The notes under the pieces are model-generated. The model ran no database searches. It saw nothing but the letters and a program-made list of their open reading frames with translations, and had not been told where the DNA came from. A stretch of 64,000 bases of DNA from Lewinella sp. W8. Its GTDB lineage: Bacteria; Bacteroidota; Bacteroidia; Chitinophagales; Saprospiraceae. This document shows, one piece after another, positions 40,724 through 48,861 of the stretch. Each line of letters opens with the position of its first letter. Position 1 is the first letter of the stretch. The DNA is taken from positions 62,001 through 126,000 of the forward strand of contig NZ_SNAQ03000001.1 in NCBI RefSeq assembly GCF_004375085.3. The letters are read 5' to 3'. The position numbers were made by a program, and so were the translations under genes.

Positions 40724-42160
40724 TTACGGGCCTTCGCCCATAAGTTTTCGGGTGCCCTCCAGGTCAATGAGCCGGGTTTGCAGGGCAAACGCGAGTCCGA
40801 GAATGCCCATCATCGTCGCTTCGAGTAGCCAGGGCCAGTCCAGATACATCAGGGCGAGGCCGCAGGTGCCAAGGATGAGGGCAAGGAGCAATATTTTGGG
40901 CCAGCCCACCAGGCCCGCCGCTACGTCAAGCCATCGGTGGGCGAGGACGGCCTGGGTCAGGGCGATCAGCCCCTGGGTAGCCAGGGTGGCCATGGCGGCG
41001 CCGGTGGCACCGTAGTGCGGCAGCAGGAGCAGGTTACCCACAACGTTGAAGGCGATGCCCAGGGCGAAGATGCGGTTCATTCTTCCGATCAGGGCGGTAC
41101 CACTCAGGAGGGCACCATAGGCGTAATTGAGGCATTGCGCCACGAAGCTCAGCGACAAAAACACCAGAATGTGACCGGTGCGGGCTTCGGCGAAGTCGTA
41201 GAGTAGTTCAACGACCGGCGCGGCGTAAAAAGCCAGCGGAACGGCAATGATCAGGGCCGTCGAAACGAGGAGGCGAGTGCTGAACCGCAGCAGGGGCTTC
41301 CAGTCTTCCTGGCGGACGTACATCCGCGCGTACATCGGCAGGAGTAATCCGGCCAGGAGCCAGCCAAACATATTCATGGCATCCAGGAGGCGGTACCCGG
41401 CGGCGTAGTGGGCCGCGGCTTCTGCTCCCTCCACGAGGAGCCGTTCGATCATCACGGCATCGGCCCGGGTGTAGGCAGTAGCCAGGAATACGGCGAGGGC
41501 GTAAGGGGCACCCCCGCGGAGCAATACGCGGAAAGTGGCCCAGTGAAATTTAGGCCAGATACCCGTGAGTTTGCCCCTCAGTACGATCAGCAAGGCACCT
41601 GCGGTGATCGCCCAGGAAAACAACTGCCAACCGGCAAAATGCCAGATGGTGAGCTGCCCGGGAGCCAACAGCAGCATCCCCCCGACCCCCACAATCATGA
41701 TGCTCTTATCGGCGATGCTGAACCAGCCATCGAGGCGGAACCGCCCCAGCCCGGAGAGGTTCGACCGAAGATAAAGCACCAGGCTGTTCATCAACTGCAC
41801 GCCCCCGGCGATGATCAACAGCAGCAGGGCTTCCTCCCGGTATCCGAGCACGAGTCCCAGCAGCAACAGGGCCCCGAAAAAGAGCAGGCCCAGGATGATT
41901 TTCAGCCCCACGAAATACGGGAAATACTTGGCCAGTAATTGTCGGTGGCCGCTCAGCATCCGACTGTTGTAGAGCTGCAAACCAAAATCGGCGATCACTT
42001 GGAGTAACATTCCGAATCCCAGCAGCGCAAAGTAGAGGCCATAGTCTTCTTCCGGCAGCACGTTCTGCACCACCCGGTCAATCCCGAACAGGTAAACACC
42101 CTTAACGATCAGGTTGAGGCTTAGCTGCAAAACGGCCACGCGAAAAAACTGGCGAACCAT
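40724..42160 (-). CDS. Lipopolysaccharide/polysaccharide flippase (MATE/Wzx-like)
   Basis: 478 residues and about 12-14 membrane helices, the size of Wzx-type O-antigen flippases. FRVAVLQLSLNLIVKGVYLFGIDRVVQ (cited in part), LYFALLGFGMLLQVIADFGLQ and a late HRWLDVAAG stretch fit the polysaccharide biosynthesis transporter group. It likely moves a lipid-linked glycan across the inner membrane. The ATG at 42160 follows TACCTTCG by 4 nt. Upstream lies the A/C-rich tandem repeat interrupted by the IS. Confidence 0.85.
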   Translation of the reverse strand: MVRQFFRVAVLQLSLNLIVKGVYLFGIDRVVQNVLPEEDYGLYFALLGFGMLLQVIADFGLQLYNSRMLSGHRQLLAKYFPYFVGLKIILGLLFFGALLLLGLVLGYREEALLLLIIAGGVQLMNSLVLYLRSNLSGLGRFRLDGWFSIADKSIMIVGVGGMLLLAPGQLTIWHFAGWQLFSWAITAGALLIVLRGKLTGIWPKFHWATFRVLLRGGAPYALAVFLATAYTRADAVMIERLLVEGAEAAAHYAAGYRLLDAMNMFGWLLAGLLLPMYARMYVRQEDWKPLLRFSTRLLVSTALIIAVPLAFYAAPVVELLYDFAEARTGHILVFLSLSFVAQCLNYAYGALLSGTALIGRMNRIFALGIAFNVVGNLLLLPHYGATGAAMATLATQGLIALTQAVLAHRWLDVAAGLVGWPKILLLALILGTCGLALMYLDWPWLLEATMMGILGLAFALQTRLIDLEGTRKLMGEGP

Positions 42161-42164
42161 GATG

Positions 42165-42172
42165 CGAAGGTA
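42165..42172 (-). promoter_or_regulatory. -7 box TACCTTCG, 4 nt before ATG (flippase)
   Basis: Minus-strand TACCTTCG, CATC, ATG at 42160; predicted leaderless start. Confidence 0.6.
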
Positions 42173-42200
42173 CTACCCAACCCCTTCCCACCCACCACCA

Positions 42201-42242
42201 GACTAACCGACCAACGAACTAACAGACTAACAGACTAACAGA
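42201..42242. repeat. Short tandem repeat, left part (split by the IS)
   Basis: Degenerate copies of an about 8-nt word (ACTAACAG, ACGAACTA) run up to the IS. The last four bases CAGA are the target copy repeated on the other side. Confidence 0.75.
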
Positions 42243-43562
42243 TGTGGTGCGCACTAGAGTTCTATTACTTCTAATCGCATCAAAGATATACTAACTTTAG
42301 GGTCAAAATTGATGATGCCCCATAGCCTTGCTACTCGAGAGCAGATGGTCTCCTTTTTTGAGAAGGGTATGAACCGGCGTGCCATAGCTGCCAAGTTGGG
42401 TGTCAGCTATGGCTCAGTCTGTAAGTTGATCAAAGCCTATTTAGCTCAGGGGCGATCGGCCCTGTCTACCAACTATCAAAACTGCGGACGTAAGGCAACC
42501 TACGACTCGCGTATTTATGAGCGGGCTGTTGAAATGAAAGGCGAAAACAATTTGCTTGGAGCTGGTTACATCCTGCTCCAACTTGCCGAGGAATTTCCTG
42601 GTCAGGCGCTTCCCAAGGAGCGACAACTGCAGTATGTCTTTAAGCGAGGTGGATTACAACCCCAAAAGACGCGTCGTCCACGTGATGAATCGGGGTGGGC
42701 TCGTCAGCCTTTGGAATGTGTGCAAGTCGACGCCAAAGAGCGATTGCATACCGCCGACGGTCGACCATGTTGTTATCTGAACTACGTAGATGAAGCTACG
42801 GGAAGCGAACTGGACGCTTTCGCTTTCCCCCTACGGCCGTATAAGTGAAGTTCCTGCCTTTGAGGTCTTCCAAACTTGCCTATACGTCATGCATCGATGG
42901 GGGTTCATCAAATGCTTTCGTTTCGACAATGGCCGCCCTTTTGGAAGTCCGGACTTAGACACCGTCACGCCAGCTGCCTTCGTACTCGCCGCTCTGGGTT
43001 GTCGACTGATCTTCAACAAACCCCGCAGCCCCACACAGAACGCTAAAGTTGAACGTAACCAAGGAACGACCAGCCGCTGGGCACCGGCAGGGAATTGCGC
43101 CGATCTGGCCACTTTTCAGCAAGCTCTCGACGAAGCCGTTATCATTCAGCGCGAGCGGTACAAAACCCGAGTATGCCAAGGGCAGACTCGCCTAGCGGCT
43201 TTCCCGAAACTTGCCAGCAATACAAGGAGATACGATGCCAGAAGCTTCTGCTTACGAAAAGCCTACGTTTACCTTGGTCGATTCACATTTGTTCGGCGCG
43301 TGGCAGCCCATGGCCAGATTGGTCTACTAGGTAAGCGATACCAGGTGGGCGGGCATAACCGAGGAAAACAGGTACGGATCGGACTAATTACCAAAATGGG
43401 CAAACCCGTCTGGATAGTATCAGATGCAGCAGGTCAGATTCTTGAACGACTAGTGGCTCGCCACTTGGCTGATGGAGAGTTTATCGCCACCGTTTGGCGA
43501 CCGAGTTGAGAGTTGGCATATCTTTAATGCGCTAGGTTATCACAACTCTAGTGCGCACCACA
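42243..43562 (+). mobile_element. Complete insertion sequence with 19-bp terminal inverted repeats
   Basis: 1,320 bp from TGTGGTGCGCACTAGAGTT at 42243-42261 to its perfect inverse at 43544-43562. Similarity of the ends continues inward to GCATCAAAGATATACTAAC versus GCATTAAAGATATGCCAAC. The flanks carry CAGA on both sides (42239-42242 and 43563-43566), a 4-bp target duplication, although the target is itself a repeat that contains CAGA. It encodes one DDE transposase whose frame is broken. The integrase-like transposase resembles the IS481 type; family not certain. Base composition is lower in GC than its neighbours. Confidence 0.92.
42312..43509 (+). pseudogene. DDE transposase, frame broken by +1 at a C5 run
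   Basis: The first frame (42312-42848) encodes a helix-turn-helix part (MVSFFEKGMNRRAIAAKLGV) and the first catalytic Asp in CVQVDAKERL, and ends soon after DAFAFPLRPYK. The second frame resumes at 42832 with SPYGRISEVPAFEVF and holds the second Asp (FRFDNGRPFG) and the Glu (NAKVER), 41 residues apart. Removing one C from CCCCC at 42827-42831 joins them into a 398-residue integrase-type transposase. Either a disabling mutation, a sequencing error, or programmed +1 slippage. Confidence 0.85.
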
Positions 43563-43639
43563 CAGACTAACGAACTAACAGACCAACAGACTAACGAACT
43601 AATAGACCAACAGACTAACCAACCAACAGACTAACGAAC
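43563..43639. repeat. Short tandem repeat, right part (split by the IS)
   Basis: Continuation of the left tract: CAGACTAACGAACTAACAGA-like words for 77 nt, running directly into the aroQ -7 box. Confidence 0.75.
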
Positions 43640-43647
43640 TATCTTTA
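43640..43647 (+). promoter_or_regulatory. -7 box TATCTTTA, 4 nt before ATG (aroQ)
   Basis: TATCTTTA, CCCT, ATG at 43652. The upstream DNA is the tandem repeat, without a TTG-type -33 element, so the IS sits just 78 nt upstream of this box. Confidence 0.6.
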
Positions 43648-43651
43648 CCCT

Positions 43652-44077
43652 ATGCCATTACGCGTAATCATCATCAACGGGCCGAACCTGAATTTGCTGG
43701 GACGCCGGGAACCAGAAATCTACGGAGAGGATACCTTCGAGGACTTCATGATTCATTTGCGGGGGAAATTTGTCGACGCCGACGTTGACCTTTCCTATTT
43801 CCAGAGTAATCACGAGGGGCACTTGCTGGACAAGCTCCACGAAGTGGGCTTCGACTACGACGGAATTATTCTCAACGCGGGTGCACTGACCCATACGAGT
43901 ATTGCGCTGGCCGACGCCATCGCCGCCATCGAAACGCCGGTGATTGAGGTCCACATCAGCAACGTCCACCAGCGGGAAGAATTCCGGCACCACAGCTATC
44001 TTTCCGCGAAGGCCGAAGGCATTATCGTGGGCTTCGGACTGCGGGGCTACGAGCTGGCCGTCCAGTACTTCCTTTAA
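43652..44077 (+). CDS. aroQ: Type II 3-dehydroquinate dehydratase
   Basis: 141 residues, the normal length. The third shikimate pathway step. IIINGPNLNLLGRREPEIYG at the start includes the catalytic Tyr and Arg loop; FQSNHEGHLLDKLHE and LNAGALTHTSIALADAI give the substrate pocket; VHISNVHQREEFRHHSYLS carries the catalytic His. The ATG at 43652 directly follows the -7 box. It is 71 nt upstream of the Bax inhibitor family gene on the same strand. Confidence 0.97.
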   Translation: MPLRVIIINGPNLNLLGRREPEIYGEDTFEDFMIHLRGKFVDADVDLSYFQSNHEGHLLDKLHEVGFDYDGIILNAGALTHTSIALADAIAAIETPVIEVHISNVHQREEFRHHSYLSAKAEGIIVGFGLRGYELAVQYFL

Positions 44078-44148
44078 CCTGACCTATCAACCTTACGCTC
44101 AACCGGGGGGCTTCCCCGCGGGTTGGGTACTAACACCAATTACTGTTT

Positions 44149-44925
44149 ATGTCATTTACTGATCGATTCAAGAAATCAAGTAACCCTATTCTTCAGGAGG
44201 AAAAACTCTTCAAGGCCAGTCAACCCAATCCGGAAAGCCTGGACGGAAGCTTCATCCAGCGTGCCGACGATACGGCGATGACCGTCAACGGTGCCGTTAA
44301 CAAGACCTTTCTCATGGGGCTGATGTTACTGGCCACCTCGGTTTATTCCTTCTTCTACCCCAGTTCAATTTTGCTCTGGTCCGGAGCCATTGGTGGACTG
44401 GTCCTGGTTCTGATCATGGCCTTCAAACCGGCGATGTCGCCCACCCTGGCTCCCATCTACGCCCTGCTGGAGGGACTCTTCGTGGGAAGTGTGACGGCCA
44501 TTTATGCTGTCGGCTTCGGTGCGGGCATTGTTTTTCAGGCCGTGCTGCTCACCCTGGCACTGCTCTTCATGATGCTCTTCGTCTACAAGTCCGGCATGAT
44601 CAAGGTCACCCGGAAGTTCCGGACGGGAATCATGATGGCCACCGGAGCGATTATGTTGGTCTACCTACTCAACATCGGACTCAGCTTCTTCGGGATGTCC
44701 CTGCCCTTCCTGCACGAAGGCGGCCTGATCGGCATCGGTATCAGCCTGTTCATCATCGGGATTGCTACGCTGAACCTCCTGCTGGACTTTGACATGATCG
44801 ACCGGGCGGCCGCCGCCCGCGCGCCCAAGTACATGGAGTGGTTCTGCGCAATGGGGTTGATCGTGACCCTGGTGTGGCTCTACATTGAAGTGCTGCGCTT
44901 ATTGTCGGTGCTCAGCAGTGACTAG
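44149..44925 (+). CDS. Bax inhibitor-1/YccA family membrane protein
   Basis: 258 residues. A soluble N-terminal 50 residues (KSSNPILQEEKLFKASQ) precede seven membrane helices. MTVNGAVNKTFLMGLMLLAT marks the first, PTLAPIYALLEGLFVGSVTA the fourth, and LNLLLDFDMIDRAAAARAPK with paired Asp in DFDMID the last loop, the calcium/proton-sensing pair of the family. The role in bacteria is unclear; homologues act as calcium leak channels. A perfect terminator follows 40 nt after the stop. Confidence 0.93.
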   Translation: MSFTDRFKKSSNPILQEEKLFKASQPNPESLDGSFIQRADDTAMTVNGAVNKTFLMGLMLLATSVYSFFYPSSILLWSGAIGGLVLVLIMAFKPAMSPTLAPIYALLEGLFVGSVTAIYAVGFGAGIVFQAVLLTLALLFMMLFVYKSGMIKVTRKFRTGIMMATGAIMLVYLLNIGLSFFGMSLPFLHEGGLIGIGISLFIIGIATLNLLLDFDMIDRAAAARAPKYMEWFCAMGLIVTLVWLYIEVLRLLSVLSSD

Positions 44926-44964
44926 GGGTTCGCGCCGATAAGTTTTCCAATCCAGGAAAAAAGA

Positions 44965-45001
44965 AAGGTCGAAAGCAAATCATTTGCTTTCGACCTTTTT
45001 C
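44965..45001. terminator. Intrinsic terminator after the Bax inhibitor gene
   Basis: AAGGTCGAAAGCAAAT and ATTTGCTTTCGACCTT pair perfectly (16 bp) with one base between, so the real loop is larger; followed by TTTT. Confidence 0.9.
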
Positions 45002-45118
45002 GTAAACAGCCTGTGTTTCAGTACTAGTGAGAATAAAGTGAGGCTGTAGATACTTTCATCATCAAAACTATTCTTGAAACGTAGCTTAATTAGGCTTCGC
45101 TGCCTGACGGTAAAAAAA

Positions 45119-45985
45119 TTATTCTTCAATGTAAAAGCCCATTTTCCCCATTTGGTAGTCCCGCATGGCTTCCATGATCTCCGTCTGGTTGTTCATCACG
45201 AAGGGGCCATAGCTGGTTACCGGGGCACCAATTGGCCGGCCGGACAGAACCAGTATTCTGGTTTCGTCGGCAACACCCGTCAGGCGAATTCCCGCTCCGT
45301 CGCGTCGGAAATGGAGTAGGGTACGACCGGAGTAATTGAAGTTGTCGTTGAGCCGGACCTCGCCGTCTAGCAAATACACGCCCAGGTTATGGTCAGTAGG
45401 AATCGGGAGGTCGACGGTGGCGTTGGCCCGGAGGGTTAATTGCCAGGCGTTTATCGGACGGTAAGTTTGCGCGGGTCCCTTCGACTCCCCTAACTGTCCC
45501 GCCACCACCTTCACCGTGGCTCCCGGAGAGAGCTCCACGCTGGGAATGGCGTCTGCCTTGATGTCCTGGTATCGGGGTTGCACCATTTTGTGCTCCGGAG
45601 CAAGGTTGACCCAAAGCTGGATGCCTTCCATCTTCCCTCCCCGTTCAAGGAACTCTTTGGAGGCGCGTTCACTGTGGATGATGCCCATCCCCGCAGTCAT
45701 CCACTGCACGTCGCCATCGGATAGATAGCCGGTATTGTTCCGGCTGTCCCGATGGCGTAAACCTCCGGAATACAGGAAGGTGATGGGCTCGAAACCCCGG
45801 TGGGGGTGGGGCGCTACGTCCAGGGGTGGGCGCCCGTCGCTCACCTCGAAGGGGCCAAAGTGGTGCAGTAGCAGAAAGGGGTCAATCTGCTCCACCCGCT
45901 GGGTGGGAAGCGGCTGATGAACGGTGGTGCCTCCCATGTCGAGTGCTTCGGCGGGAAGGATGTGGGCAACACTCCGATAATCCAT
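45119..45985 (-). CDS. Pirin family bicupin protein
   Basis: 288 residues. N-terminal cupin: FLLLHHFGPFEVSDGRPPLD, then VAPHPHRGFEPITFLYSG with the metal-binding His pair, SDGDVQWMTAGMGIIHSE with the remaining His and Glu. The C-terminal cupin has lost metal ligands, as in other pirins. Bacterial pirins act as quercetinases or regulators; iron is the usual metal. An inverted repeat lies 10 nt upstream of the ATG at 45985, a possible operator for oxidative or redox control. Confidence 0.92.
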   Translation of the reverse strand: MDYRSVAHILPAEALDMGGTTVHQPLPTQRVEQIDPFLLLHHFGPFEVSDGRPPLDVAPHPHRGFEPITFLYSGGLRHRDSRNNTGYLSDGDVQWMTAGMGIIHSERASKEFLERGGKMEGIQLWVNLAPEHKMVQPRYQDIKADAIPSVELSPGATVKVVAGQLGESKGPAQTYRPINAWQLTLRANATVDLPIPTDHNLGVYLLDGEVRLNDNFNYSGRTLLHFRRDGAGIRLTGVADETRILVLSGRPIGAPVTSYGPFVMNNQTEIMEAMRDYQMGKMGFYIEE

Positions 45986-45994
45986 GATAATGCA

Positions 45995-46014
45995 TTTAAT
46001 GTCTAAACATTAAA
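45995..46014. promoter_or_regulatory. Inverted repeat upstream of pirin, possible operator
   Basis: TTTAATGT-CTAA-ACATTAAA is a perfect 8-bp inverted repeat with a 4-nt spacer, 10 nt upstream of the pirin start. Size and position suit a dimeric repressor of MarR or similar type. Confidence 0.5.
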
Positions 46015-46053
46015 CGGTTAGCTTCCCCGATAGTTTTCGACGCTTTAGGGGGC

Positions 46054-46389
46054 CTAAACCTGGTCTGGATCCTGGTATTCCACCCGGAATTTTTCAATCA
46101 TTTCCGGGCTCAGAGAGTCGGCGTAGACCCCGTAAGCATCCACCAGCAAACCTTTGGTGCCGTCGCTGGCCTCAATGGCGTAAAGGACCGAGTTGTCTCC
46201 GGCGCTGCTCATCCCCTCAAACCGATAGGTGTGGACGATGGTGAAGTCTTCGGGTTGGAATTCTTTCTTCAGGGCTTTGCACTCAAGACAGTTTTCCTTC
46301 TGATTGAAGTCCTGATCGTATCCTTTTGCCTGTAGCTCGTTGATGGCGTCGGTCAGGGTATCGTAGGGACTGCTCTGTAAGATGGGCAT
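46054..46389 (-). CDS. Small protein of the Bacteroidota 'PRPP synthetase' annotation family
   Basis: 111 residues, not a real PRPP synthetase despite the common database label. SPYDTLTDAINELQAKGYDQDFNQKENC (shown in part) is followed by LECKALKKEFQPEDF, YRFEGMSSAGDNSVLYAI and LVDAYGVYADSLSPEMIEK, a highly conserved pattern across the phylum. Function unknown; cytoplasmic. I chose the ATG at 46389; an upstream in-frame stretch from 46446 lacks conservation-like features. Confidence 0.8.
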   Translation of the reverse strand: MPILQSSPYDTLTDAINELQAKGYDQDFNQKENCLECKALKKEFQPEDFTIVHTYRFEGMSSAGDNSVLYAIEASDGTKGLLVDAYGVYADSLSPEMIEKFRVEYQDPDQV

Positions 46390-46466
46390 AAGGTTTTTTC
46401 TTTTTGCAACGGATGGTGGAATTAAAGTGTTTGCTCCTGACCCCACCGAGGGGGTAAAAACTAAAA

Positions 46467-46502
46467 ATCCCGGGTGAACAGCTGGTCACCCGGGATCTTT
46501 TG
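46467..46502. terminator. Bidirectional terminator between gcdH and the small protein gene
   Basis: ATCCCGGGTGA pairs with TCACCCGGGAT; preceded by AAAA and followed by CTTTTG, so usable in both directions. It lies just after the gcdH stop. Confidence 0.75.
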
Positions 46503-46520
46503 AGCAATCATTCTCCCGTT

Positions 46521-47753
46521 TTAGGCGAAGCCGTTCAGTCCGGTGACGTCGTGTCCGGTAATGAGGAGGTGAATGTCGTGGGTACCCTCGTAGGTGAGCA
46601 CCGTTTCCAGATTGATCATGTGGCGCATGACGGGGTACTCGCTGGTGATACCCATGCCGCCGTGGATTTGCCGGGCTTCGCGGGCGATTTCCAGGGCCAT
46701 GTTCACGTTATTCCGTTTGGCCATGGAAATTTGGGCCGGGGTGGCTTCCCCGCGGTTGGCGAGGGTGCCGAGCCGCCAGGCGAGGAGCTGGGCTTTGGTG
46801 ATCTCGGTGATCATTTCGGCCAGCTTTTTCTGGGTAAGCTGGAACTGTCCGATGGGCTTGCCGAATTGCTCCCGCTCAAGGCTGTAGCGCAGGGCGGAGT
46901 CATAGCAGTCCAGGGCCGCGCCAATGGCGCCCCAGGCGATGCCGTAGCGGGCCTTGTTGAGGCAGCTCAGGGGGCCGCGCATACTCTTGATGTCGGGGAA
47001 GACATTCTCCTTGGGGACGCGAACGTCCTCGAAGACCAGCTCACCGGTTACGCTGGCCCGCAGGCTCCACTTGCCGTGAATCTCGGGGGCGCTGAAGCCG
47101 GGGCTGTCGGCGTCCACCACCATGCCACGGATTTTTCCTTCCTCGTCCCGGGCCCAGACAACGGCCAGGTCGGCTACCGGACTGTTGCTGATCCACATTT
47201 TGGCTCCGTTGAGGATGTAGGCATCGCCGTCATCGACGATGTTGGTCAGCATGGAGGCGGGGTCGGAACCGGCGTTGGGTTCCGTGAGGCCGAAGCAACC
47301 GATGAACTCTCCGCTCCCCAGCTTGGGCAGGTACTTGCGCTTGGTGGCTTCGTTGGCGTATTTGTAGATGGGGTACATCACCAGGCTGCCCTGTACCGAG
47401 GCCATGGACCGCAGTCCACTGTCGCCGCGCTCCAGTTCCTGCATGATGACGCCGTAGGCGATTTCGTCCATTCCGCCGCCACCGTATTCCACAGGAAGGC
47501 TGGGGCCGAACGCCCCGATCTCGGCCAGCCCCCTGAACAAATGCGTGGGGCATTCGCCGCGCATCGCGGCGTCTTCGATGATGGGGCTTACCTCCGACTT
47601 AACCCAGTCGCGGACGGCCGCCCGGGCCAGCTTGTGGTCATCCTCGAGCAGGTCTTCTACCAGGTAGTAATCGTGAAACTGAAAGCGATCTTCCCGGCTG
47701 GCCTGATGAAAGTCCTCCTTCTTGGTGAATTGTTTGGTTTGCGTGGTGGGCAT
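46521..47753 (-). CDS. gcdH: Glutaryl-CoA dehydrogenase-like acyl-CoA dehydrogenase
   Basis: 410 residues. FAD-dependent; glutaryl-CoA to crotonyl-CoA plus CO2 in lysine and tryptophan breakdown. DSGLRSMASVQGSLVMYPIYKY and CFGLTEPNAGSDPASM give the flavin site; LNKARYGIAWGAIGAA and the C-terminal TYEGTHDIHLLITG, with the catalytic Glu, distinguish the glutaryl subgroup. The ATG at 47753 (MPTTQTKQF) lies about 20 nt after TACCTTAG. Cytoplasmic; no other genes of the pathway nearby. Confidence 0.88.
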   Translation of the reverse strand: MPTTQTKQFTKKEDFHQASREDRFQFHDYYLVEDLLEDDHKLARAAVRDWVKSEVSPIIEDAAMRGECPTHLFRGLAEIGAFGPSLPVEYGGGGMDEIAYGVIMQELERGDSGLRSMASVQGSLVMYPIYKYANEATKRKYLPKLGSGEFIGCFGLTEPNAGSDPASMLTNIVDDGDAYILNGAKMWISNSPVADLAVVWARDEEGKIRGMVVDADSPGFSAPEIHGKWSLRASVTGELVFEDVRVPKENVFPDIKSMRGPLSCLNKARYGIAWGAIGAALDCYDSALRYSLEREQFGKPIGQFQLTQKKLAEMITEITKAQLLAWRLGTLANRGEATPAQISMAKRNNVNMALEIAREARQIHGGMGITSEYPVMRHMINLETVLTYEGTHDIHLLITGHDVTGLNGFA

Positions 47754-47833
47754 AATCTTGTTTTTAGCGCCGCTAAGGTACACAATTTGCGGTGCTCCCG
47801 ATGCCTCTTTGGCCCCCTGACCCGGCCCGGACG

Positions 47834-48529
47834 TTATCGTTCTAACGTAGTGCTGACCATCGTCAGGAGGGCTTCTACTTCCGCGATCACCTCGCGGTAC
47901 ATGTTCACGGTGGATTGGAGGGTCATGGTCTCATAAACCAGGTGGTTGTAAAGCGCCCCCACGGGTTTTACGGAGCTGGCCTCCGGGCGGTACTCTGGAT
48001 CCACCACGCTCCGAAAATCAAAATTTTCGATGACCAGGGGAAGTAAGAAGTTGTCCCGAAAACCGGAAACGTCATCGTTGTTGTGGTGGATACTTTCGTA
48101 GCTGTTGTTGTAGAGGTCCGTCAGGCCGCTGACGATGGAGTCGTTGCGAATCCACGATAGGTGTCCAGTACTTTCCAGCGTGGTGAAAGTGGCCTGAGAG
48201 GAGCTGAAACGCACGGTGAACATGAGTTGGGGGATATTCTCTACGATGGTATTTATCTGAGCATCATCGGGCGCTTCCAGGGCCTGGAGTATCGTATTGG
48301 CGGCCTGAAGTTGTGCTTGACGCTGAGCAAGGTCCGTTTGGAGTTGTACGAGGTCGCGTTGCAGGTCCCGCTCGATGTTGCGTAGGTATGCCGTCTCCTG
48401 CCGGTTTTCCTGATTCCGTTGGAACAGGTTGCTGATCCACAGGGACAACAGAATGCCGACAATGATGATGAGTATTTCCAGCAGGGCGGAGGCGAGGGCA
48501 CTGCGAACTTTGAAGCGTTTACTAAGCAT
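47834..48529 (-). CDS. DUF6090 family membrane-anchored protein
   Basis: 231 residues. One N-terminal membrane helix (LLEILIIIVGILLSLWI) after a basic start (MLSKRFKVRSA), followed by SNLFQRNQENRQETAYLRNIERDLQRDL, cited in part, a coiled coil. This SLWI...ENR..E..YL..I..DL pattern defines DUF6090. A TLESTGHLSWIRND segment follows. The family is abundant in the phylum with no assigned role; the bulk lies in the periplasm. Confidence 0.8.
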   Translation of the reverse strand: MLSKRFKVRSALASALLEILIIIVGILLSLWISNLFQRNQENRQETAYLRNIERDLQRDLVQLQTDLAQRQAQLQAANTILQALEAPDDAQINTIVENIPQLMFTVRFSSSQATFTTLESTGHLSWIRNDSIVSGLTDLYNNSYESIHHNNDDVSGFRDNFLLPLVIENFDFRSVVDPEYRPEASSVKPVGALYNHLVYETMTLQSTVNMYREVIAEVEALLTMVSTTLER

Positions 48530-48861
48530 GGGGCAGGAAGCTGTTCCGGGACCCAATTTGAAGGTTACCCTTCATTTGACCAAGGACTTTGAAAATTTTA
48601 AGTACTGGCGGCAAATGGTTGGGGCCAGTTTCTTTTTTGGTATTTGAGTAATCCGTCCGGTCATTGCTCCAACCGATCGCCCGGCACCGGCGCACCGCGC
48701 CCTGCGACTTAATGGCATCGGCCTTAGCTGGGTATTGCCAACGAGGTTTCCGGCCGCGGAGAATGTCCAATTAAAAAACCGCTCCGCTCCGGGTGACCGA
48801 CGGGGAAAGGCCCAGTCTAATCCTCCAGTCTGCGTACCTTCGCAACCCTATACTCCCCAAT
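48530..48861. other. Gap between the divergent DUF6090 and transporter genes
   Basis: 332 nt with no gene. It contains the transporter promoter (TACCTTCG at 48835-48842). Nothing else stood out. Confidence 0.5.
48835..48842 (+). promoter_or_regulatory. -7 box TACCTTCG of the SLC12-type transporter
   Basis: TACCTTCG lies 19 nt before the ATG at 48862, so this gene has a normal short leader, unlike the leaderless set. Confidence 0.5.

Noticed and set aside
46500-47936. Plus-strand open frame of 478 codons
   Set aside because: Antisense to the well-supported gcdH gene; translation has no recognisable motif.
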